From: Streptomyces sp. TSRI0107
Lineage (GTDB): Bacteria; Actinomycetota; Actinomycetes; Streptomycetales; Streptomycetaceae
NCBI RefSeq assembly: GCF_001905845.1
Contig: NZ_LIVZ01000010.1
Coordinates: 62,001 to 126,000 of the forward strand
DNA: 64,000 nucleotides
Direction: 5' to 3'
This document shows positions 1-6,708 of the stretch, in pieces (the first letter of the stretch is position 1; each line of letters begins with the position of its first letter). A model generated the notes under the pieces. The model had not been told where the DNA came from. It did not search any database and worked only from the letters and a program-made list of their open reading frames with translations. Both the position numbers and the translations under genes were made by a program.

Positions 1-138
1 ATCGTGGTGAACAAGGCGAGCCGGGAGCCATCCGACCAGTTCTCCAGCCTTGCTCGAAACCTGCCCTTCTCCCGCCCAGCCAACTGGACCTGGCGGGACG
101 AGCAGCAGCAGGTGTTCGCTCAGCACCGCGAGGAATGA
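1..138 (+). CDS. C-terminal fragment of an unidentified protein
   Basis: An open frame enters from the left window edge and runs 45 codons to a TGA at 136-138. The visible residues (IVVNKASREPSDQF... ending QHREE) match no family I recognise and show no membrane segment. It lies in the accessory island left of the tRNA-Gly, so it is probably part of the integrated element. The start lies outside the window. Confidence 0.5.
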   Translation: MVVNKASREPSDQFSSLARNLPFSRPANWTWRDEQQQVFAQHREE

Positions 139-273
139 CATCAGCCCTCGACACTCGCTTTAGGAGTTCGATCTAAGCTCGGCCTGGTCGGCACCTGCCT
201 CGTCTACCGCTGCCACATGTGGATGACGTGTGCCGCCGCCGTCCGGGGTCGTTGATGTCAGCGTTGGATGTAA

Positions 274-522
274 GTGGAGCAGCTTCGACACCTGGCCGAG
301 GTGGCCGCGGCTTCCGACCCAAGCGGCGCAGATCCCGCTGTCGAGGAAGGCTTTTGTCAGTACAGCCGGATTCCGATCTTGGCGTCATTCCTGTGCGTCC
401 GCGGCTACGGTTCTGTTCGGCGAAGTACCTGTTCGCTGGCTCCATTTGCGGCGCGATCGTCAAGAAAGATCGAGTCTCCTGAACCGGAGACCGACGACAC
501 CATCGGGGAACTGAGGACTTAA
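274..522 (+). CDS. possible small hypothetical gene coupled to the zinc-ribbon gene
   Basis: A GTG-started frame of 82 codons ends in TAA at 520-522, and the A of that stop is the A of the next gene's ATG (TAATG), an arrangement typical of translational coupling. The first half looks protein-like (VEQLRHLAEVAAASDPSG...). The second half is low in recognisable structure and uses codons rare in Streptomyces, so it may be frameshifted or non-coding. There is no good ribosome site at the GTG. The rest of 139-521 shows nothing else I can support. Confidence 0.28.
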   Translation: MEQLRHLAEVAAASDPSGADPAVEEGFCQYSRIPILASFLCVRGYGSVRRSTCSLAPFAARSSRKIESPEPETDDTIGELRT

Positions 523-701
523 TGAGCGAACGCTTTCCAGACGTCGACTGATACTGCGACAGGTGCGGAGAGCACCTAAACGATCAAGCTGGCTTCGATG
601 ACCATCGTTACACGTGGAAGTGCGAAGAGTGTGGACACAAGAACAGTATTTCGAGGGACAATATCTACGACTCCCACGAAGACTTCCATGGATCAGCATG
701 A
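522..701 (+). pseudogene. zinc-ribbon protein gene interrupted by an in-frame TGA
   Basis: The reading frame from ATG 522 gives MSERFPDVD, then TGA at 549-551, then continues in the same frame with YCDRCGEHLNDQAGF, a W-K-C-E-E-C-G-H-K block and a terminal TGA at 699-701. Two Cys-x-x-Cys knuckles form a four-cysteine zinc ribbon. From memory, actinobacterial relatives read F-P-D-V-D-W-Y-C-D at this place, so TGA replaces a conserved Trp (TGG). No alternative start follows the stop before the first knuckle, so the protein is probably not made. A sequencing error or readthrough cannot be excluded from the sequence. Confidence 0.6.
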
Positions 702-738
702 CCCGAGGCCGTTCTCTGAATAGCGCACGGAGGGCTTG

Positions 739-1083
739 ATGGCATTCGACACGAGTGACTATGACGAGATTCGCTCGATGAAGCGTGACGACTGCTATTA
801 CTTCACTTATCCAATCGAGTACATCATCGATCGAACGGGCGACGAGAATTCGGACGAATACGTGATTGGAAACACGACGATCGACGTTCAATTTGACTGG
901 CATGACGGTGACGACAGTCAGGCGCCCGGCTATCGACTCAGTTACAAGGTCAACAACTACGACCAAATTCCGGTCGGCTATAACGGATCAGAATCCGATC
1001 TGCTTGACCAGATCTACTCGGACATCCAAGACGACTTGCGCGCTTCCGGGATCGAGGTCGGCGCGGTCGAAACCTGGTTCTAG
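739..1083 (+). CDS. hypothetical acidic protein of the island
   Basis: A 114-residue acidic protein rich in Asp, Tyr and Ser (MAFDTSDYDEIRS... ending VETWF). I chose ATG 739 because GGAGGG at 729-734 is correctly placed; a TTG lies one codon earlier. No family is recognised and there is no signal peptide or membrane segment. Third codon positions are often A or T (GAT, ATT, AAT, CAA, TTC/TTT mixed), unlike the neighbouring chromosome, which suggests horizontal arrival with the integrated element. It probably belonged with the broken zinc-ribbon gene 37 bp upstream. Confidence 0.6.
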   Translation: MAFDTSDYDEIRSMKRDDCYYFTYPIEYIIDRTGDENSDEYVIGNTTIDVQFDWHDGDDSQAPGYRLSYKVNNYDQIPVGYNGSESDLLDQIYSDIQDDLRASGIEVGAVETWF

Positions 1084-1118
1084 GTGATTGCTGTCTATTT
1101 GTCGTCCGGTCAGCGGAG

Positions 1119-1308
1119 CTAGGCCCTGTCGTTTGGATCATCCCGGCGTCGCAGGATCTGGCACGCACATCTGCCGCGTTGTCGTCAGTCGCCGACGCGC
1201 CGCGTCGACTCCCTCCTCCGCCTTGCAGCTGCACGCACCAGACCCCGCTCGACTCGGCCAGGACGCACCGTCCCTCGCAGCCGGGCTGATTCAAACGACA
1301 AAGCCTAG
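1119..1308. mobile_element. miniature inverted-repeat element (IS5-like ends) with CTAG target duplication
   Basis: Positions 1123-1147 and 1280-1304 are inverted repeats matching at 21 of 25 positions; the outer 18 bases match at 15. Each end is bordered by CTAG (1119-1122 and 1305-1308), as expected of a duplicated 4-bp target. The GCCCTGTCGTTTGGATCA-type end resembles ends of IS5-superfamily elements of Streptomyces (recollection). The 132 bp between the repeats have no transposase reading frame, so the element is non-autonomous: a MITE or an internally deleted IS. Confidence 0.65.
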
Positions 1309-1867
1309 ATCGTCGGCCTGCGACAGATCCTAGGCAAGTACCGCAAGTGATACCGCAGGAGAGCCGTCACTAGCCAACGGCCCCGGTGCAGTTCGTCGCG
1401 GTGCAGCTATCGGTTCGAGCTATGCCCCGAAACGGGCGGGGTTTACGGCCGAGGCGGTCACCCAGTGAGTCTCGATGCAGTCGGCCGCTGGCAGCCCTGT
1501 CGTGCCACCACACCTGAGCTGTGAAGGGCCGGGGAGAGAGGTCCCCTCTCTGGCCCCGGCGGCAAGCCGGCCGTGATCGGCATTGCTAGACGATTCTCGT
1601 GAGGAACCCTGCGAGCACGCTCGGTAGCTTTATCTGGTCCCCCGGCAACTCGTCTGCCAGGCACCCTCATGACCACGGCTGACCCCTGCTCTGGCACGAA
1701 AGTGGAGCGAAGCTCAGCCGACGAAGTTAGCCACGACGGCGGTTGCGTCAACTGATCAGGCGCGCGTATGCCTCGCTGCACCCCCACCGGCCTCAGCCAC
1801 GCTATCGGCCGTCGACCACAGGGCATCCCATGACAGCCGATCCGTGAGGATGCCACCCAAGCAATAG
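1309..1867. other. island DNA without a supportable gene
   Basis: About 560 bp with open frames only on the strand opposite to expected coding bias. It holds one strong hairpin (described separately). No domain, ribosome site or codon periodicity that I would call a gene is visible. The N-terminal part of the integrase expected before 1868 is not recognisable here. Confidence 0.5.
1528..1560. terminator. strong hairpin, possible terminator
   Basis: GCCGGGG at 1528-1534 pairs with CCCCGGC at 1554-1560, and inside it AGAGAGG (1535-1541) pairs with CCTCTCT (1545-1551), leaving a two-base GG bulge and a three-base loop. There is no T-run. The direction is unknown because no gene ends nearby. Confidence 0.4.
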
Positions 1868-2128
1868 GAATCCTACCGAGGCCGGCATTCGGAGTCGTAC
1901 GTTGAGCCGGGGTCGGACGGGCTGATCTTCGTCGGCGAGAAAGGGGCTCCCTTCCGGCGCAGCACCTTTGGGCGGAAGTGGGCCGCGCTGATCTACCAGC
2001 ACTCCGACGAGGAGCGGCAGGAAGAGGTGGCGGCTGGCCTCGACGCGACCGTGCGGAAGGCTCGCGCCGAGGCCGCGAAGAAGGCCGCCGACAAGCCTTC
2101 TGGCACGAATCTGGCACGCGGCGAGTGA
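1868..2128 (+). pseudogene. tyrosine integrase C-terminal remnant with internal deletion
   Basis: An open frame following TAG at 1865 reads YVEPGSDGLIFVGEKGAPFRRSTFGRKW, then joins directly to AALIYQHSDEERQEEVAAGLD and ends NLARGE at TGA 2126. Intact actinobacterial integrases have roughly 40-50 residues with the catalytic Arg/His-x-x-Arg boxes between those two blocks. Here they are missing, while the block with the catalytic Tyr (LIYQH) remains. The N-terminal half is also absent. The gene points at, and stops 50 bp from, the 3' end of a tRNA-Gly, the usual layout of an integrase beside its attachment site. Confidence 0.7.
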
Positions 2129-2139
2129 TCACTGAGGAC

Positions 2140-2170
2140 AGCAAAAAGGCCCGGGTCTCCGACCTGGGCC
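2140..2170. terminator. terminator-like hairpin after the integrase remnant
   Basis: AAGGCCCGGGT pairs with ACCTGGGCCTT across the loop CTCCG with a single mismatch. An A-run precedes the hairpin, so on the minus strand it ends in a T-run and could terminate tRNA-Gly transcription. On the plus strand it would follow the integrase remnant. Confidence 0.5.
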
Positions 2171-2177
2171 TTCTTCG

Positions 2178-2251
2178 TGGAGCGGGTGACGAGAATCGAA
2201 CTCGCGCTCTCAGCTTGGGAAGCTGATGTTCTACCATTAAACTACACCCGC
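2178..2251 (-). tRNA. tRNA-Gly (anticodon CCC)
   Basis: On the minus strand a 7-bp acceptor stem GCGGGTG/CACCCGC, a D arm, an anticodon stem TCAGC/GCTGA enclosing TTCCCAA (anticodon CCC), and a T arm with GTTCGATTC fold as a standard tRNA with an encoded 3' CCA (tgg at 2178-2180 on the plus strand). It reads Gly codon GGG. Its 3' end faces the integrase remnant, so the 3' half is the probable attB/attL of a decayed integrative element. Confidence 0.95.
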
Positions 2252-2525
2252 GTAAGACGCCGACCGAAGAGCCGGTGTCCGAACGCTCGCCCACTGTACC
2301 AAACCGCAGGCTCCCGGTGTTCTCGCCGAGGGGCCTGAGTGTGTTTCAGGGGTGTGAGGCGGCTGCGGCGAGCGGGAGTTGGGGCGTACCTTTGGGGTAC
2401 GGAGAGGGGGCGGGCGGGACCGGAGTGCCGCCTGGAGGGGCTTCCCTTTGATCCCGTAGTGTGGCTTTTGTCGTCAGGCAAGCAGTAGCCAGACGCGGCT
2501 CTTGGGGAAGGGACTCTAGGACTTG

Positions 2526-2684
2526 ATGGAGCGCACCGTCGTCCGCTGTGCCGATGGGCACGTGTTCACCACCGCTTCGTTCCCGATGCAGCAGGCCGAG
2601 CGCCTCGGCCCGGGGCGGCTCGTCCGCTGTCCGCGCTGTGCGCGGCTGCGGAGCGTCGTGCCGGTGGCGTTGGAGAAGCACTAG
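2526..2684 (+). CDS. small conserved zinc-ribbon-like protein
   Basis: A 52-residue protein (MERTVVRCADGHVFTT... ending VALEKH) with C8 in a C-A-D-G-H context and a C-P-R-C pair near residue 36, probably one zinc knuckle. It is basic and soluble. A purine-rich stretch (GGGAAGGGACTCTAGGA) precedes the ATG. It stands alone between tRNA-Gly and dcd. I recognise it as a type of short protein common in Streptomyces but know no function. Confidence 0.65.
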   Translation: MERTVVRCADGHVFTTASFPMQQAERLGPGRLVRCPRCARLRSVVPVALEKH

Positions 2685-2828
2685 CCGGCACGTCCGGCAC
2701 CGACCGGCACTGGCTGCCGGTGACCGGCTGTAGTCGGTCGTAGCCGGTCCGAGGCATCCGGGTACGGCATGGGCGCGTGGAGTCGTCGCGATTGTGGGGG
2801 CTCCGCGCGCCTTGCGTATCCTCGGGGC

Positions 2829-3404
2829 GTGCTTCTCTCAGACAAGGACATCCGGGCCGAGATCGACGCCGGGCGGGTACGGATCGATCCCTACGACGAA
2901 TCCATGGTGCAGCCGTCGAGCATCGACGTGCGGCTGGACCGCTACTTCCGGGTGTTCGAGAACCACCGGTACCCGCACATCGACCCTTCCGTCGAGCAGG
3001 CGGATCTGACGCGGCTCGTGGAGCCGGAGGGGGACGAGCCGTTCATCCTGCACCCCGGTGAGTTCGTGCTGGCCAGCACGTACGAGGTGATCACGCTTCC
3101 CGACGATCTCGCCTCGCGGCTGGAGGGGAAGAGCTCGCTCGGGCGGCTCGGGCTGGTGACGCACTCCACCGCCGGGTTCATCGACCCCGGTTTCTCCGGG
3201 CACGTGACCCTGGAGCTGTCGAACCTCGCCACCCTTCCGATCAAGCTGTGGCCCGGCATGAAGATCGGCCAGCTGTGCATGTTCCGGCTCAGCTCGCCGG
3301 CCGACGCCCCCTACGGGAGCGAGCGGTACGGGTCCAGGTACCAGGGGCAGCGCGGTCCCACCGCCTCCCGTTCCTTCCTCAACTTCCACAGGACGCAGGT
3401 GTGA
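2829..3404 (+). CDS. dcd: dCTP deaminase
   Basis: Deaminates dCTP to dUTP in pyrimidine nucleotide synthesis in the cytoplasm. The 191-residue protein is the usual length and begins LLSDKDIRAEIDAGR. It carries the trimeric dUTPase-fold block GKSSLGRLGLVTHSTAG and the FIDPGFSGHVTLE segment with the catalytic Glu. GTG 2829 was chosen because homologues start exactly at LLSDKDI; upstream in-frame residues look unlike the family. Its stop overlaps the start of the next gene by 4 bp (GTGA), so the two form an operon. Confidence 0.97.
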   Translation: MLLSDKDIRAEIDAGRVRIDPYDESMVQPSSIDVRLDRYFRVFENHRYPHIDPSVEQADLTRLVEPEGDEPFILHPGEFVLASTYEVITLPDDLASRLEGKSSLGRLGLVTHSTAGFIDPGFSGHVTLELSNLATLPIKLWPGMKIGQLCMFRLSSPADAPYGSERYGSRYQGQRGPTASRSFLNFHRTQV

Positions 3405-3910
3405 GCAGCGTGAGCGACGTACGACGGGAGAACCTGACCTACGAGCGGTTCGGCACCGCGATCCGCGAGCTCGCGCAGACCATCGCCGACGACGGCTACG
3501 AGCCGGACATCGTGCTCAGCATCGCCCGCGGCGGCGTCTTCGTCGCCGGCGGCCTCGCCTACGCGCTGGACTGCAAGAACCTTCATCTGGTCAACGTCGA
3601 GTTCTACACCGGCGTGGGCACGACCCTCGAGATGCCGGTCATGCTCGCGCCCGTCCCCAACGCGATCGACTTCACCGACAAGAAGGTGCTGATCGCCGAC
3701 GACGTCGCCGACACCGGCAAGACCCTGAAGCTGGTGCACGACTTCTGCCTGGAGCACGTCGCCGAGGTGCGCTCCGCGGTCATCTACGAGAAGTCGCACT
3801 CGCTGGTGAAGTGCGAGTACGTGTGGAAGCGGACCGACGACTGGATCAACTTCCCGTGGTCGGTCGAGCCGCCCGTGGTGAAGCGGAGCGGGCAGGTGCT
3901 GGACGCCTGA
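3401..3910 (+). CDS. phosphoribosyltransferase family protein
   Basis: A 169-residue type I phosphoribosyltransferase. The PRPP-binding loop VLIADDVADTGKT is near residues 105-117, and an early DIVLSIARGGVFVAGGLA block fits the fold. This size and sequence fit hypoxanthine/xanthine-type or regulatory PRTases rather than pyrE; the substrate cannot be read from sequence. GTG 3401 overlaps the dcd stop (GTGA); a second GTG at 3410 is possible. With dcd it forms a nucleotide-metabolism operon ended by the hairpin at 3937-3967. Confidence 0.85.
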   Translation: MSSVSDVRRENLTYERFGTAIRELAQTIADDGYEPDIVLSIARGGVFVAGGLAYALDCKNLHLVNVEFYTGVGTTLEMPVMLAPVPNAIDFTDKKVLIADDVADTGKTLKLVHDFCLEHVAEVRSAVIYEKSHSLVKCEYVWKRTDDWINFPWSVEPPVVKRSGQVLDA

Positions 3911-3936
3911 GCCCGGTTTGTTCATGAGAAAGGGCG

Positions 3937-3967
3937 AAGGGCCCCTGGCGTCGTGCCAGGGGCCCTT
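3937..3967. terminator. bidirectional terminator between converging genes
   Basis: AAGGGCCCCTGGC (3937-3949) pairs perfectly with GCCAGGGGCCCTT (3955-3967) around a five-base loop and is followed by a T-rich tract (CCCTTTTCCC repeats). It lies between the converging phosphoribosyltransferase and Yip1-type genes. Confidence 0.85.
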
Positions 3968-4029
3968 CCCTTTTCCCTTTTCCCTTTTCTCTTTGCCCTT
4001 TGCCGTTTCCGTGAGCCGTGCGACGGCTG

Positions 4030-5004
4030 CTAGAACGTGCCCAGCTTCACGATCGACAGCAGAGCGATCAGCTGGATCGCCGACGCGCCCAGTGCCTTCG
4101 GCCACGGGAGGTCGTGGGACCGGGAGACCATCAGGGTCAGGAGCGCGCCGCCCGCGACCCAGGTGGCCCAGCCGAGGATCTGGACGAACGGGGCGTCGCC
4201 GCCGAGGAACATCGCGACGATCAGGCGGGGCGCGTCCGTGATGGACATGATCAGCATGGAGAGGCCGACCGTCGGCTGCCAGGCGCCGTCGCCGCCGAGC
4301 TGGCGGGCCAGGGTGTGGGTGACGACGCCCAGGATGAAGGCGCTCACCGCCATGGCGACCGCGGTCGTCAGGACGATCGGGACGGCGTTGGAGAGCGTCG
4401 CGTTGATCGCGTCCTCGCGGGCGCCGTCGAAGCCGAAGACCGCGAGCAGGCCGTAGAGGAGGGTCACGATGAGGGCGGGGACCCACATCGTGTAGTCCCG
4501 CATCTGGAGGAAGGTCTGGTTCGGGGCGAGGACGACGCCCTTCAGCAGTTCCTTCCAGTGCAGCCGCGGGCCGATCGGGCCGGACGGGGCCGTGGAGCCC
4601 GCGCGGTAGGTGTCGCTGTGGGTGTAGGGGTCCTCACCGATGGCGAACGCCTGGGTGTGGCCGGGGTTGTTGGCCGCGTACGGGTCCGCGGTGCCCGGGT
4701 GGGGGTACGAGGAGCCGTCGTCGCCGAAGTACTCCGGTTCCCCTCCGCCGTGCCCACCGTGTCCGCCGTGTCCGCCACGGCCGCCGTGCCCGCCGTAGCC
4801 CCCGTGCCCGCCGTTCGACGGGGGCCACGGGCCGCCGCTGCCACCGCCGTAGCTCTGCTGACCCGGGTACGGGTGCGGCTGCGGCGCCGGAGGTTGGCCG
4901 TAGGACGGGCCCTGGGGCGCCTGCTGTCCGTACGGGGGGTGTTGCGGTCGCGTGTGCGGGGCGCGGTTCTCCCGGCCGCCGCGTCCGATCCTGAATCCAG
5001 CCAC
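4030..5004 (-). CDS. Yip1-domain integral membrane protein
   Basis: A 324-residue protein. Residues 1 to about 125 are a disordered Pro/Gly/Gln/His-rich cytoplasmic tail. About five hydrophobic helices follow from the WKELLKGVVLAPNQTF entry to the C-terminus (VPALIVTLLYGLLAVFGF, VLTTAVAMAVSAFILGVV and others), the layout of Yip1-family proteins. GTG 5004 (VAGFRIGRGG) was chosen over an ATG 81 bp upstream because that stretch reads as non-coding and relatives start here. It is monocistronic, and its function is unknown. Confidence 0.75.
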   Translation of the reverse strand: MAGFRIGRGGRENRAPHTRPQHPPYGQQAPQGPSYGQPPAPQPHPYPGQQSYGGGSGGPWPPSNGGHGGYGGHGGRGGHGGHGGHGGGEPEYFGDDGSSYPHPGTADPYAANNPGHTQAFAIGEDPYTHSDTYRAGSTAPSGPIGPRLHWKELLKGVVLAPNQTFLQMRDYTMWVPALIVTLLYGLLAVFGFDGAREDAINATLSNAVPIVLTTAVAMAVSAFILGVVTHTLARQLGGDGAWQPTVGLSMLIMSITDAPRLIVAMFLGGDAPFVQILGWATWVAGGALLTLMVSRSHDLPWPKALGASAIQLIALLSIVKLGTF

Positions 5005-5161
5005 GTCATCGAACGTACCTGGTCCCGGAGAGTGACGTGCCGGGCCCGGGGTTCCGGGCCCGGCTTTGCGGCCGAGCTGTGACATCCCTTACGGATGTCC
5101 GGCCCGCATCCCCTAAGGGGCAGGGCGGGCCGGGGTGTTGGGGGTCACGTGCCGCGCGGCG

Positions 5162-6595
5162 TCACTGCGCGATCGCCCAGGCGAAGTTGGCGTCCCCCTT
5201 GAGCGAGACGTTCGCTCCCGAGATGAACACGGAGCCCGTGGTGGTCGGGCCGGAGGCGGTGCCGCGCAGGGTGGTGATCGCGCCGGTGCCGTTCTCGTAG
5301 GCGGCGCCGACGACGAGGTCGGCCTTGCCGGTCTTGTCGAAGTCGACGAGGCGGACGGTGCCGCCGAACCAGTCCATGTACTCGGACGAGCCGGGCACGC
5401 CCGCGGTGTCCTGGTTGTAGCTCTTGGCGCCGGTGCCGGTCAGGCCCGCCGCGGAGCCGAACAGGACGGTCACCGCGCCGGCGTCCTTCACCGAGCCCAG
5501 GTCCTCGCCGGGCGCGCCGACCGCGACGTCGGCGTACTTGTCGCCGTTGACGTCGCCGACGGCGACCGACGCGCCGAAGACGTCGTCGGTCTCGCCGGAG
5601 CCGGGCACGCCGGCCGTGTCCTGGTGGATGACGGTCGGCGTCTGCGCCGGGTCGGGGCCGTTCGGGCCGCCGTACCAGACGCTGATCTGGCCGCCCTTGT
5701 GGCCGCCGGGGACGCCGGTCTGCGGGTCGGCGTAGTCGCCGAGGACGAGGTCGCCGTAGCCGTCGCCGTTGATGTCGCCGATCGTGCCGTGCTCGCCGTC
5801 GGCGTTCGGCAGGTCGACGAGGGCGTAGTCCGACTCGGGGTGGTCCATGTTGCCGGGGTCGTGGCGGAAGTAGCCGATCTGGCCGCGCTCGTCGCCGGTG
5901 ACGAGGAACGGGTAGACGCGCTCGGCGTTCTTGTCGCCGTTGATGTCGCCCGCGATCACCTCGTACGCGCCGCCCAGCTCGCCGACGTCGTTGTGGGTCA
6001 GCGGGGTGCCGGTGCGGGTGAACGAACCGCGGTAGAGGTGGACGCGGCCCTGGCCGGTGGCCGTCACGTCGGTCTTGCCGTCGCCGTCGAAGTCGCCGGT
6101 GGCGACGGCGGCGCCGTAGCCGCCCCACTCGGGCAGGTCGGCCGGCTGCGGCAGGCCCGCGCCGCCGGAGAGGCCGCCGGAGCCGCCCCACAGGACGGTG
6201 AGCGAGCCGACGCCGTCGCGGTCGCCGATGGCCTCGTACTCGGAGCCGACGACCAGGTCGGCGTATCCGTCGCCGTTCAGGTCGCCGGCGGCGAGGCTGC
6301 TGCCGAAGCGGTCGCCGGACTCGGCGGCGCCCGGCACGCCGGTGGAGTTCTGTGTGATCACGGTCTTCTTCGCCGCCGAGATGCCGGTGGACGAGCCGTA
6401 CAGCACGACGACCGCGCCCGCGCCCTGCACGGAGCCGACGTCGGCGCCCATCGCGCCGAGGGCGACGTCACGGTAGCCGTCGCCGTTGAAGTCGCTCGCG
6501 AGCCCGGAGGGCGCGGCGACGGCCGGGGTGGCGGGCAGGGCGGTCAGCAGGCCGGTGGCGAGGGTGGCCGCGATGAGGAGGCTGCGCTTGCGCAA
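5162..6595 (-). CDS. secreted FG-GAP repeat protein
   Basis: A 477-residue exported protein. A TTG start (LRKRSLLIAATLATG) with GGAG six bases upstream opens a signal peptide ending TPAVAA. The rest is about seven FG-GAP beta-propeller blades, each with a calcium-binding D-x-N-G-D-G-x-x-D motif (DFNGDGYRDV, DLNGDGYADL, DFDGDGKTDV, DINGDGYGDL, DVNGDKYADV). Such propellers act in extracellular binding; no catalytic domain is attached. It lies 113 bp downstream of a paralogue in the same direction, so the pair arose by tandem duplication. Confidence 0.85.
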   Translation of the reverse strand: MRKRSLLIAATLATGLLTALPATPAVAAPSGLASDFNGDGYRDVALGAMGADVGSVQGAGAVVVLYGSSTGISAAKKTVITQNSTGVPGAAESGDRFGSSLAAGDLNGDGYADLVVGSEYEAIGDRDGVGSLTVLWGGSGGLSGGAGLPQPADLPEWGGYGAAVATGDFDGDGKTDVTATGQGRVHLYRGSFTRTGTPLTHNDVGELGGAYEVIAGDINGDKNAERVYPFLVTGDERGQIGYFRHDPGNMDHPESDYALVDLPNADGEHGTIGDINGDGYGDLVLGDYADPQTGVPGGHKGGQISVWYGGPNGPDPAQTPTVIHQDTAGVPGSGETDDVFGASVAVGDVNGDKYADVAVGAPGEDLGSVKDAGAVTVLFGSAAGLTGTGAKSYNQDTAGVPGSSEYMDWFGGTVRLVDFDKTGKADLVVGAAYENGTGAITTLRGTASGPTTTGSVFISGANVSLKGDANFAWAIAQ

Positions 6596-6708
6596 GGAAG
6601 GCTCCGGGTCGGAGGGGCGGGGCTGGTCGGAGGAGCGGGGCTGCTTGGAGGAGTGGGGTGGGCCGCCGGGCCCCGGGGGTGCGGGCCCGGCGGTGGTCGG
6701 ACGACGGC

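Noticed and set aside
549..551. Selenocysteine codon in the zinc-ribbon gene
   Set aside because: No SECIS-like hairpin is evident, the expected residue is Trp, and I know of no selenoprotein in this family.
1458..2294. A 278-codon minus-strand frame covering the tRNA region
   Set aside because: It runs through a clear tRNA gene and the antisense of the integrase remnant.
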